Assembly (NCBI GenBank): GCA_041484845.1
Contig: JBGPIK010000094.1
Coordinates: 1-18,160, forward strand
Length of the DNA stretch: 18,160 bases
Reading direction: 5' to 3'
Source: JBGPIK01 sp041484845
Lineage (GTDB): Bacteria; Desulfobacterota; Binatia; UBA9968
A program made the position numbers and the translations under genes. The notes beneath the pieces were generated by a model that did no database searches, was not told the DNA's origin, and saw nothing but the letters and a program-made list of their open reading frames with translations. Positions 7,058 to 13,872 of this stretch are shown here, piece by piece. How positions within the stretch are numbered: the first letter of the stretch is position 1; each line of letters starts with the position of its first letter.

Positions 7058-7834
7058 CTATTTCGCCGCTCTGGCCGGTCGATCTTGTAAGACATTGGTC
7101 ACGGCCACTGAGCGCGCCAGAACCCGTAAGGCGTCCAGCCCAACTTCCAATGCAATTCCGGGAATTCTTTGGTAGCGACGGGTGATGCGGTAATTGGTAT
7201 CGGCAAGCTCCGTCAATAAGTAATTCTGCGCGGCTGCTATGGCTTCTCTCTGGGCTGACACCAAATTTTCGCTAAGCGGCCCCTCCGGGCTCCATGGAGC
7301 TTTCAAGCCGACCAGAACGAGAACCGTTCCGCTGCGTTCAATTTCTTTAAAGAGTTCCGGCGGCACAGTTCCCGCGTCCCTTGCTGACTCGTTGATGAAG
7401 CCATTTGCCGGAGAGCTCGCCGTTGGCCTTGCAGGCCTGTCGGGCAGCACGTTGGTGACACTGGTTGAATTTGCCAATACGACCAAGGCATCGGAGCCGA
7501 TCTCGAGCGCGAGGCCGGGAACGACTTCGTAGCGGCGGACGATCTTGTATCGAGTGCCGGAAAGCTCGCTCAGTAGCTGGTTCTGGACTAAATTGATTGC
7601 CTGCCGTTGAAGTAAAATTGCGTCATCGCTCAGCGTACTTTCAATCTGCCACGGAACGTTCAACCCCACCAGGACCGGTATGGCTTCATTGTTTGCCGTT
7701 TGCGCGCTAAGCTCAGCGGGAATTTTCTCCGCACCGGCGATTAAAAGAGCGGGCGATAATACCGAACCTGCCAATCCAAGGTAAAGGCTCATTAGCCACC
7801 GCTCGATGACAATGCCGATTTGTGACCGTCCCAT
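7058..7834 (-). CDS. Exported protein with two tandem subtilisin-propeptide (inhibitor I9)-like domains
   Basis: This 258-residue protein starts at ATG 7834, with AAGGAGG at 7848-7842 seven bases upstream. An N-terminal hydrophobic stretch (about residues 14-34) looks like a signal peptide or anchor. Two 83-residue units follow, residues 54-136 and 173-255, which align without gaps; I count 49 identical positions (about 59%). Both contain VLVGL..PW, an AQ/QR..AI helix, a Y.I.RRY strand, PG.ALE.G.DAL.VLA and VTNVL.DRPAR. The pattern of edge strand, helix, strand and a helix before a final 'V..V..D' strand is that of the inhibitor I9/subtilisin propeptide fold, which folds and inhibits serine proteases. 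No protease catalytic domain is attached and none is nearby. A linker of about 36 residues joins the units. It is either a stand-alone protease inhibitor or chaperone, or an I9-like domain reused for another purpose. Confidence 0.8.
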   Translation of the reverse strand: MGRSQIGIVIERWLMSLYLGLAGSVLSPALLIAGAEKIPAELSAQTANNEAIPVLVGLNVPWQIESTLSDDAILLQRQAINLVQNQLLSELSGTRYKIVRRYEVVPGLALEIGSDALVVLANSTSVTNVLPDRPARPTASSPANGFINESARDAGTVPPELFKEIERSGTVLVLVGLKAPWSPEGPLSENLVSAQREAIAAAQNYLLTELADTNYRITRRYQRIPGIALEVGLDALRVLARSVAVTNVLQDRPARAAK

Positions 7835-8017
7835 AGGCGGGCCTCCTTATTTGGGGACGTTGGGTGGGACCAAGGATGAAAGAACCAAGTTCCCGGTTCA
7901 GCTTATACTGAGAGCCGGAGAATTCCAATCTTCACGGCGGATTTAAATGAGCAACCGGAGCAGTCGGTGTGCTGAGTGAGCACACGCCAATACACAACGC
8001 GGCTCACGCTTTATGGC

Positions 8018-8265
8018 CTAGCCCGCATTTCTCACAGTGCGAGGAAACGGATGACACGGTGTCGATCGAGAGGCGAGATCGGAAGAGCGAGGCATAGAAA
8101 CGAACAGTTTCAATGCCGTGTTCGGTGCTCGGTTCGCCGCTTGCGCTTTGCCACGGGCGTTCGCTCCAGCAATTCGGTTTGCGGGCTGCTCCAAGGCACA
8201 GGCTCATTGCCTCGGTCTGGAGAGCTCGCCTCTTGATTGACTTTGATGTGAGAAATGCGGGTTAG
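8018..8265. repeat. 248-bp element with 19-bp terminal inverted repeats (MITE-like)
   Basis: The left arm 8018-8036 (CTAGCCCGCATTTCTCACA) is the reverse complement of the right arm 8247-8265, with 18 of 19 positions paired; the exception is 8021/8262. Inside, 8091-8101 and 8107-8117 form a hairpin with 10 of 11 pairs around a 5-nt loop. No transposase gene lies between the arms. A minus-strand frame through the interior stays open but is not one I recognise. The layout fits a miniature inverted-repeat element or the collapsed ends of an insertion sequence. I see no clear target-site duplication, and I cannot assign the ends to a named family. Confidence 0.6.
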
Positions 8266-8282
8266 TTGTCGCAGTGGGGTTG

Positions 8283-9209
8283 TCAGGAGCGCCAAAGGTC
8301 GCGATAGCGGACCGCCACCACCTGCTCGTAAGGTACGGGACCCGGCAGGTGTCCGATGGAGTGAGCAAAGCGATTGAGCGCAACAACCGCCTCCTCGTAT
8401 ATAACCGGGTCGTAGAAGGGCGCATCCCGTTCAACGATTGCGGCGATCAGCGCCGCGGCTTCGGGCGGAAACTTTTGTCGGCCCACTTCGGTGGCCAACT
8501 TCGGATCTGTGCGCAGCGCGTTTTGAGCCTTCACGATGGCGCGCACCGCGGCGGCTACAGAATCGGAGTCCTGTTCGATAAATCGCTCTGAGATTGCCAA
8601 ACCGGCAAAAGTAAAACGGCGAGCTTCTGCTGGATCATCACCACGACGGACGTCAACGAGGATCTTCCCTACGCCGCGGCTTACCGCGGTCTCTGCCCCC
8701 ATGGCATTAGCCCAAAAGCCGTCGACTTGACCTGCCTCAAGGGCTCGGGCCGCGAACACGCCGAAGGAAACGTCGCGGGAATTGGCTCCCGGCAACTGGA
8801 TGATCTGCAAGTCTCGATCAGGATCGATTTTGGCGGCGATCAATAGCTGCTTAAACGCCAGATCCGGTCCGTCGGCGGCCGTGACGCGCAATCCCCTGAG
8901 CGCGCCGACATCGCCGCGCCTTGCCGGCAGGTCGGCTCTGACGACCAGCAGCCATGGTGTTCCTTGTGAAAGAGCAACCGCCAGTTTGACGCCTTCCCAT
9001 CGAGGAAATTCGGTGAGAACATCATGCACCGAGCCAGCGATCATCGCATCCGCGCTACCGTCGCGCAAAGCTTTTGTCGCTCCAAGGGCGGCGACCAGAT
9101 CAATCCGCGCATCCAATCCCTCAGCTTTATAAAAGCCCAAGACATCCGCAGTCAGCGCGGGAAAGCAAGTGTTGCTGACGAGATCGACTGCGGCAATGCG
9201 CATTTTCAT
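8283..9209 (-). CDS. NMT1/SsuA-like substrate-binding protein without signal peptide
   Basis: This is a protein of 308 residues from the ATG at 9209, which has a strong Shine-Dalgarno at 9222-9216. The sequence follows NMT1/THI5/SsuA-like periplasmic binding proteins: an opening strand, FYKAEGLDARIDLV, then a variable-site block ALRDGSADAMIAGS, the hinge region LRGLRVTAADGPDLAFKQLL, a second lobe with AGQVDGFWANAMGAETAV and a C-terminal helical region. Unusually, the protein begins directly with the first beta strand (MKMRIAAVDLV); no signal peptide or lipobox is present. It may act in the cytoplasm, or as a sensor or enzyme-like member as in the THI5 branch. It has no adjacent permease or ATPase. 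The ligand is unknown. Confidence 0.85.
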   Translation of the reverse strand: MKMRIAAVDLVSNTCFPALTADVLGFYKAEGLDARIDLVAALGATKALRDGSADAMIAGSVHDVLTEFPRWEGVKLAVALSQGTPWLLVVRADLPARRGDVGALRGLRVTAADGPDLAFKQLLIAAKIDPDRDLQIIQLPGANSRDVSFGVFAARALEAGQVDGFWANAMGAETAVSRGVGKILVDVRRGDDPAEARRFTFAGLAISERFIEQDSDSVAAAVRAIVKAQNALRTDPKLATEVGRQKFPPEAAALIAAIVERDAPFYDPVIYEEAVVALNRFAHSIGHLPGPVPYEQVVAVRYRDLWRS

Positions 9210-9215
9210 AACAGG

Positions 9216-9222
9216 CCTCCTC
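9216..9222 (-). promoter_or_regulatory. Ribosome binding site that fixes the start of the 8283-9209 gene
   Basis: On the minus strand GAGGAGG lies six bases before the ATG at 9209. A TTG in the same frame at 9224 would place the ribosome binding site inside the coding sequence, so I choose the ATG at 9209 as the start. Confidence 0.8.
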
Positions 9223-9445
9223 AAAGGATATCGATGAACAACGCGTCAAGGTATTTCTCAAATTGTTTCCACGAAGCACTCGTTCGAAAACCCGACCGAC
9301 CACAAACAGTCTCATTCACTGGAACACTGGCCAAAATTCGTCTTGCCACTGCGCAAAAACTTGTGACATTAGCGCCTGTATCCATTCGGCATTCTCTTAA
9401 TTATTAACTACTTGTGGTCCAGGTTGTGATTTGGTTGCTGCTGGC

Positions 9446-9463
9446 TTGTTTTTTGCAAAACAA
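9446..9463. promoter_or_regulatory. Perfect AT-rich palindrome upstream of the GIY-YIG gene
   Basis: TTGTTTT, TTGC, AAAACAA form a 7-bp inverted repeat with a 4-base centre, ending 29 bases before the start codon at 9493. The position between divergent genes would suit an operator or the foot of a transcript leader. This is inference from position and symmetry only. Confidence 0.3.
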
Positions 9464-9492
9464 TCTCGTCGTAACCGAGGATTGGAGGAACG

Positions 9493-9819
9493 ATGAATTG
9501 GATTCTTAACAGCTACTCATTCGCTCAACTTTCAATCGCACTCCATGCGCCAGCCAGACCCGGAATTTACCTGCTGCGAACCTCAGCCCGGTGTATTTAC
9601 ATCGGCGAAACCGAAAACATCCGCAAAAGCCTGCTCGCACACCTTCACGGCGACAATCCTTGGATTACCGTTTGGGCACCCAGCCGCTTCTCCTTTGAGC
9701 TATGCCCGAATGGCGCGAAAACTGAATTAAAAAATGAGCTCCTGGCGCGACTCCAGCCGGTGATTAGCGAGCGGAATCACGTGGTAGCGAGCGCGCATTT
9801 AGGCGCCTTAACATACTAA
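9493..9819 (+). CDS. Minimal stand-alone GIY-YIG-like protein
   Basis: The 108-residue protein has a Shine-Dalgarno GGAGG four bases upstream of its ATG. It contains GIYLL at residues 24-28 and YIGETENI at 36-43, the two defining blocks of the GIY-YIG nuclease fold, followed by a helix (RKSLLAHLHG), a strand (SRFSFELCP) and a helix with ELKNELLARLQPV, where E82 could be the metal-binding glutamate. Aligned by eye with UvrC-type domains (N-L-(K/R)-x-R), the usual catalytic arginine position holds S45, though R44 is adjacent. The YIG is followed by glutamate instead of lysine. The protein is the domain and nothing else, so it may be a divergent or inactive nuclease. It is convergent with the zinc-ribbon gene and has no restriction-modification neighbour. 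Confidence 0.75.
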   Translation: MNWILNSYSFAQLSIALHAPARPGIYLLRTSARCIYIGETENIRKSLLAHLHGDNPWITVWAPSRFSFELCPNGAKTELKNELLARLQPVISERNHVVASAHLGALTY

Positions 9820-9906
9820 GCCGCGATTTAGTAATTCTGGATTCCCGATTCCCCGCCATGACCCGAGGGGAGCCACAAGTTAGCCGACGAACTTTGAGAC
9901 TTTGCA

Positions 9907-10140
9907 CTAGTTGCTTTCAATGATCGCACCGCACTGTTCGCATCTGTACCGCGCGCGGTTGGTTTGGGAACTCTCCAACTCGTCAAATTCATAACGTCGC
10001 GTACCATCGTTAGCGAAACATTCCGGACAGAAACCATCGGCAAGATCCTCACCGGCGATGGTCAAATGGCAATGACGGCAGCGCAAGGTCTTTTTTCTTT
10101 TGGGCAACAGCTCCAACGCGGTGTGATAGCAATGGCCCAT
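9907..10140 (-). CDS. Small zinc-ribbon protein
   Basis: The 77-residue protein contains three CxxC pairs: C21-C24 (LRCRHC), C38-C41 (FCPEC) and C67-C70 (YRCEQC), plus C4. The first two pairs and the segment between them form a zinc-ribbon knuckle; the third pair, just before a short hydrophobic end, resembles the half-ribbon YRCE.CG.II seen in many small bacterial zinc proteins. The start at ATG 10140 lacks a strong Shine-Dalgarno and lies 31 bases after the uup stop, so it is probably co-transcribed with uup. No function can be assigned; nucleic-acid binding or a metal-sensing role would fit. Confidence 0.75.
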   Translation of the reverse strand: MGHCYHTALELLPKRKKTLRCRHCHLTIAGEDLADGFCPECFANDGTRRYEFDELESSQTNRARYRCEQCGAIIESN

Positions 10141-10171
10141 AAATAAAGGGCAGGCGAGCGCCGAACCGCAA

Positions 10172-12076
10172 TTACTGCGTGACGCCGGCCAATTTTTCTA
10201 AACTTTCCCAACGTTGGTAGCACGATTCCAGTTCATTCGCTAGAATATCTAGCCGCGCTATCGCAGCGGTGATTTTCTCGCTCGGCTGGCGATAAAAATC
10301 GCCTTCGCCCATAAGGCGATGTAACTGCGCCTGCTCGGTCTCCAAGGCCGCGATTTTTTCTGGCAGTGCCGCCAATTCACGCTGCTCTTTGTAAGAGAGC
10401 TTACGCGGGCTGTCACCGGCGGGTGCAGACAGGGCGCGAGGTGCGCTCGGCTGCCGCGGCTGCGACGATGCTTCGTTCGCGGCTTTCAATTGCCGGTAAC
10501 GTTCCCAATCCTCGTAGCCGCCGGCGTATTCGCCAAACCTTCCGTTGCCTTCAAAAACTAATGTGCTGGTGACAACATTATCCAAAAACATTCGATCGTG
10601 GCTCACCAACAGCAGTGTCCCTTCGTAGTCGGCCAGTAAATCCTCGAGCAGCTCAAGGGTATCCACGTCCAAATCATTCGTCGGCTCGTCCAAGACGATC
10701 ATATTCGCGGATTGGGTAAAAATTTTTGCGAGCAATAAACGGTTGCGTTCGCCGCCGGATAAAGAACTAACCGGAGAGTCGATGCGCTGTGGGGGAAAGA
10801 GAAAATCTCTTAGATAGCCGATCACGTGCCGCGAGTGGCCGCGCACGGTGACGTAGTCGGAGTCGCTCATATTCTCGCGCACGGTCTTCTCGGGATCGAG
10901 CAATCGGCGATGCTGATCGAAGTAGGCGAGTTGCAGGCGCGTGCCTAATACGACCTCGCCGTTGCTCGGTTCCAACTCACCCAAAATCAATTTGAGCAAG
11001 GTGCTCTTGCCCGAGCCGTTGGGGCCGATAATACCGACGCGATCGCCGCGCAAAATGCGCGTGGACCAGTCGCGGATGATCACCTTGTCTTCGTAACTGA
11101 AGCTGACGCGGCGCACATCCACGACCAATCTTCCGGATAACGCGCCGGCCTCGATGCCGAACCGCGCCTTGCCCGTATGCTCGAGCCGCTGCGCCCGCTC
11201 GCGCCGCATCGCTTGTAACGCGCGCACACGCCCTTCGTTGCGTGTGCGCCGCGCTTTGATACCCCGGCGAATCCAGGCTTCTTCTTCGGCGAGCTTCTTA
11301 TCGAGCTTGAGGGTTGCGCGGGCCTCGATTTCCAGCAACTCGTCTTTCTTCTGGAGGTAAGCATCAAAATCGCCCGGAAAAGAAGTGAGTTTGCCGCGGT
11401 CGAGCTCCACGATACGCGTCGCCAAACGCCTGAGGAAGGTGCGATCGTGAGTGATAAAGATCAACGCGCCATGATAGGAAAGGAGAAATGTTTCCAGCCA
11501 TGTGATCGCGCTGATATCAAGATGATTGGTGGGCTCGTCAAGCAGCAACAAATCGGGTTCGCTCACCAAGGCGCGCGCCAGCATGACCTGCCTTCGCGTG
11601 CCCCCGGAACAATCGACAAGACGATGGTCGGCCGGTAAAGCCAGCTTGGTTAAGACGGTTTCGACCTTTTGATTGATGTTCCAACCCTTCAACGCATCGA
11701 TGCGCGCTTGAATTTGGGCCAGGCGCTCGAGCGACGATCGTTCCGCGGTGCCTGCTTGATGGGTTACTTGATGGAATTCTGTTAGCAGCGCACCCAGTTC
11801 GCCCAATCCACCGGCGACGACTTCAAAGATGGTTTGGTCCGTATCCGGCGGCACTTCTTGCTCCAAGTGCGCCACGCGCAAGGTCTCCGTGCGCCAGATC
11901 TCGCCCTCGTCCGGTACGGCCGCAGCCGTAATGACGCGCAGCAGCGTCGTCTTGCCGGCGCCGTTGCGGCCGACAAGACAAACCCGTTCGGCCATGTCAA
12001 TTTGAAAATCGACGTGCGCTAGCAGCGGCAGATGGCCGTAAGCAAGGGATATATTGTCGAGCCGCAGTATCGGCAT
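10172..12076 (-). CDS. uup: ABC-F family ATPase Uup
   Basis: This is a 634-residue soluble ABC-F protein, essentially the length of E. coli Uup. Two ABC domains are complete: Walker A GRNGAGKT (36-43) and GPNGSGKS (351-358), signatures CSGGTRRQV (156-164) and LSGGERNRL (439-447), and Walker B LLLLDEPTNHLD (E181) and IVLDEPTNDLD (E464). Between them lies the charged interdomain linker (about 245-300). From about 560 to 628 a charged helical pair forms the Uup C-terminal coiled coil, which binds DNA or ribosome-associated structures in characterised members. The first signature has C in place of the usual L before SGG. The start at ATG 12076 has AAGAGGG at 12088-12082. The frame remains open to 12286, but that extension has no ABC character. 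Proposed roles in the family include translation factor action and limiting transposon precise excision. Confidence 0.95.
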   Translation of the reverse strand: MPILRLDNISLAYGHLPLLAHVDFQIDMAERVCLVGRNGAGKTTLLRVITAAAVPDEGEIWRTETLRVAHLEQEVPPDTDQTIFEVVAGGLGELGALLTEFHQVTHQAGTAERSSLERLAQIQARIDALKGWNINQKVETVLTKLALPADHRLVDCSGGTRRQVMLARALVSEPDLLLLDEPTNHLDISAITWLETFLLSYHGALIFITHDRTFLRRLATRIVELDRGKLTSFPGDFDAYLQKKDELLEIEARATLKLDKKLAEEEAWIRRGIKARRTRNEGRVRALQAMRRERAQRLEHTGKARFGIEAGALSGRLVVDVRRVSFSYEDKVIIRDWSTRILRGDRVGIIGPNGSGKSTLLKLILGELEPSNGEVVLGTRLQLAYFDQHRRLLDPEKTVRENMSDSDYVTVRGHSRHVIGYLRDFLFPPQRIDSPVSSLSGGERNRLLLAKIFTQSANMIVLDEPTNDLDVDTLELLEDLLADYEGTLLLVSHDRMFLDNVVTSTLVFEGNGRFGEYAGGYEDWERYRQLKAANEASSQPRQPSAPRALSAPAGDSPRKLSYKEQRELAALPEKIAALETEQAQLHRLMGEGDFYRQPSEKITAAIARLDILANELESCYQRWESLEKLAGVTQ

Positions 12077-12245
12077 GCAAACCCTCTTAACGCGTAGGTT
12101 CCAGAATGCGAACTTAACAGGTTCTCCGGCGTATCTCAAAAATATGGCCGAAAGATAAAAGCGCATGGCCCGGAGTGGATGCTTGCAATAAACAGTGCCG
12201 GTGGTGAATTTCGGAAAGAATGGAGGGAATTCGCAGAAAAGGTTG

Positions 12246-12374
12246 TTGGCGATGCGCGCAACTGTTGAAGGTTTAAATATGCCCAATGGCGTTGCGTTTC
12301 GGGATGGAACGCTCTATGTGGCGGAAGTCAGTCGTGTGTTGCGGTACGATGCCATTGAGTCGCGGCTCGATGAT
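12246..12374 (+). pseudogene. Fragment of a PQQ-dependent sugar (sorbosone/glucose) dehydrogenase-like beta-propeller
   Basis: The plus-strand frame reads ATVEGLNMPNGVAFRDGTLY then VAEVSRVLRYDAIESRLDD. This is one blade of the sorbosone/glucose dehydrogenase-like propeller, whose members carry (A/E)GL.MPNGVAFRDGALYVAE..R(I/V)LRYD.IE.RL. Neither the preceding signal and first blades nor the following blades are present; after about 12374 the frame runs into the hairpin island. A single blade about 40 residues long cannot be functional, so this is a remnant. It sits head-to-head with uup. Confidence 0.65.
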
Positions 12375-12480
12375 GGCCGCGAACGAATGAATATTTCAAA
12401 TGTGATGAGGCGACTCACGTGTGAGCGCCTGGCGTCAAGGAGTTTTGATCGCGTATTTTACCCTCCTCCGGAGAAGGCCA

Positions 12481-12694
12481 CGCGTGTAAACCCGTGGATG
12501 AATGCGCGATGGGTACCCTTCGTAGCCTTGGTACCCGGCCTTCGCAGCCGAAGCGACTGCTTTGGCGGAGTAGGCAAGGAGGGTGTGCTTCGGCCTTCGC
12601 CGTCCGAAGTCGGCTACGGCCGACGAAGGTCGGAGGGTTTCGCCCAACGACGCGTGTGGAGAGGTGCCACGGCCGTAAGGCCGTGGGGCTCCAC
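12481..12694. repeat. Hairpin-dense repetitive island (REP/BIME-like)
   Basis: About 210 bases of GC-rich sequence contain a succession of short inverted repeats. GGGTACC at 12511-12517 pairs with GGTACCC at 12530-12536. CTTCG/CGAAG pairs around 12540-12553. CTTCGG/CCGAAG pairs around 12588-12608. TCGGC/GCCGA pairs around 12610-12623. The largest is a compound hairpin at 12656-12694: outer stem GTGGAG/CTCCAC, inner perfect 8-bp stem CCACGGCC/GGCCGTGG, and a GTAA tetraloop. No coding frame here resembles a protein family. The array lies just past the stop of the minus-strand gene at 12757, where it could terminate transcription or stabilise mRNA, as extragenic palindromes do. Confidence 0.65.
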
Positions 12695-12756
12695 TGTGGC
12701 TCGGCGAATCCGCGGCTTGCGCTCGAAAGTGGTTGGGGCGCTTGCTCGCGCGGCGA

Positions 12757-13548
12757 TCATTTTTCGACTGTGAACTCCGCATCCTCGATAATAACAGGAT
12801 ATTTATAGCCGTAGCCGTAATCCTTGTCCGTGACCACTGTACCGCGAACTAAAAGCGTGTCACCTACTTTAGCATCACTCTTCGTAGTAACGGCAAGATC
12901 ATTGCTCCCTTCGGAGCCCGTACCGTCTTTCAGATGGATCCAGTTTTTACCCATGATTCCGGAATTGTATTTGACCACTTTACCGCGAACCGCAGTCTTT
13001 TTGCCGGCGAGCTGCGTTTTCTGAGCGTAGATCTCGGCGATCGTTTGGCCGCCGTTGGCTTTGCTGATTCGTGAAAAGTCTATTTTCGCGCCGGCAGCTC
13101 CGTTATCCTGGGAGGGTTTCGGATGACCCTCCGGCAACGTTTGGCCAGCCGCCTGGCTGACCTGTTGGCTAGTCGGTTTGTCGCCCTCGCGCGCAACCCG
13201 CTCGACAAAATAGACTGTGTCAAAGGTCCGTCCGAGGCTCTTACTTTCAAAATTTTTCATCGGCAACCCCGCGCCAAAGGTGACCTTCTCACCCGATTTG
13301 ATCTTGAGTTGCGGCGCGGCCAGCCAGATTTTCTCGCGTCCGGTATCGACGCGCAGATAGGTATAGTTGCTTGCGTTAAGAACTTCCAGCACTTTGCCTG
13401 TCTGCGCGCTTGCGGGCTTGTTCTCGCCGGCTGCGGTAGGTTTCGCTGCCGGCTGTGGCGCGTCGGCGGCCTTAAGTGTTCCACTTGCACTAACGAGAGT
13501 CGACGTGAATAGGGCGGCAGCGACCACGGCGTTTGTTTTAATTGTCAC
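12757..13548 (-). CDS. Secreted NrfJ-like/OB-fold protein
   Basis: The 263-residue product starts at GTG 13548, with AAGGAGA a few bases upstream. A signal peptide (about 28 residues, ending near LKAADA) precedes a proline/alanine linker. The first domain (about 48-118: GKVLEVLNASNYTYLRVDTG, EKIWLAAPQ, PMKNFESKSLGRTFDTVYFV) matches the small NrfJ-like domain linked in some genomes to nitrite-reductase maturation. The second (about 170-260: AGKKTAVRGKVVKYN, GIMGKNWIHLKDGTG, VGDTLLVRGTV, DYGYGYKYPVIIEDA) reads as an OB-fold nucleic-acid- or ligand-binding-like barrel. The two are joined by a flexible DNGAAGAKIDF segment. The role is unknown; a periplasmic redox or metal-handling accessory function is plausible. 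Its 3' end is next to the hairpin island, which may be its terminator. Confidence 0.85.
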   Translation of the reverse strand: MTIKTNAVVAAALFTSTLVSASGTLKAADAPQPAAKPTAAGENKPASAQTGKVLEVLNASNYTYLRVDTGREKIWLAAPQLKIKSGEKVTFGAGLPMKNFESKSLGRTFDTVYFVERVAREGDKPTSQQVSQAAGQTLPEGHPKPSQDNGAAGAKIDFSRISKANGGQTIAEIYAQKTQLAGKKTAVRGKVVKYNSGIMGKNWIHLKDGTGSEGSNDLAVTTKSDAKVGDTLLVRGTVVTDKDYGYGYKYPVIIEDAEFTVEK

Positions 13549-13872
13549 AAAATCTCCTTGCTTGGTTTTTTACTGTTTACTTGGGAAGAGTATGACTCGT
13601 GCGGATGCGCTTTTGCAAAATTCCTTCGGTTCGCTCTGGAGATTATGTTATAGAACCTCGCGCTCAAAAACAAACCCTGGGCACCGCCAATCGGCCCATG
13701 CCGACTGCGCTAGACCGGCGCATTTGCCCCGGCGGGCGCACGCCTTGATGCTGTCGCGCGTGGCTAGCTCCAATCCTTGACCCTTGTCACCCTGCGCCGG
13801 AGCGAGTTTAGCTGCATTGCTCGAGGTTTTCTGCTACCGTGCGATTACGTTGATTTGGAGCAAGATCCAGGA
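13549..13872. other. Intergenic region between divergent secreted-protein genes
   Basis: These 324 bases separate the NrfJ-like gene (minus) from the iron-type binding protein gene (plus) and must carry promoters for both. A TATGTTATAG stretch near 13645 is a possible -10 region for the plus strand, but no good -35 matches it. The frame upstream of 13873 is open to 13777 but encodes a tail without signal-peptide character, so I treat it as untranslated. Confidence 0.4.

Noticed and set aside
12077..12286. Seventy-residue N-terminal extension of Uup
   Set aside because: It has no ABC-F character, and a good ribosome binding site lies before the ATG at 12076, where family members begin.
12195..12773. 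Long plus-strand frame of 192 codons
   Set aside because: Only the part up to about 12374 looks protein-like; the rest is the hairpin island read as protein and overlaps the end of the NrfJ-like gene.
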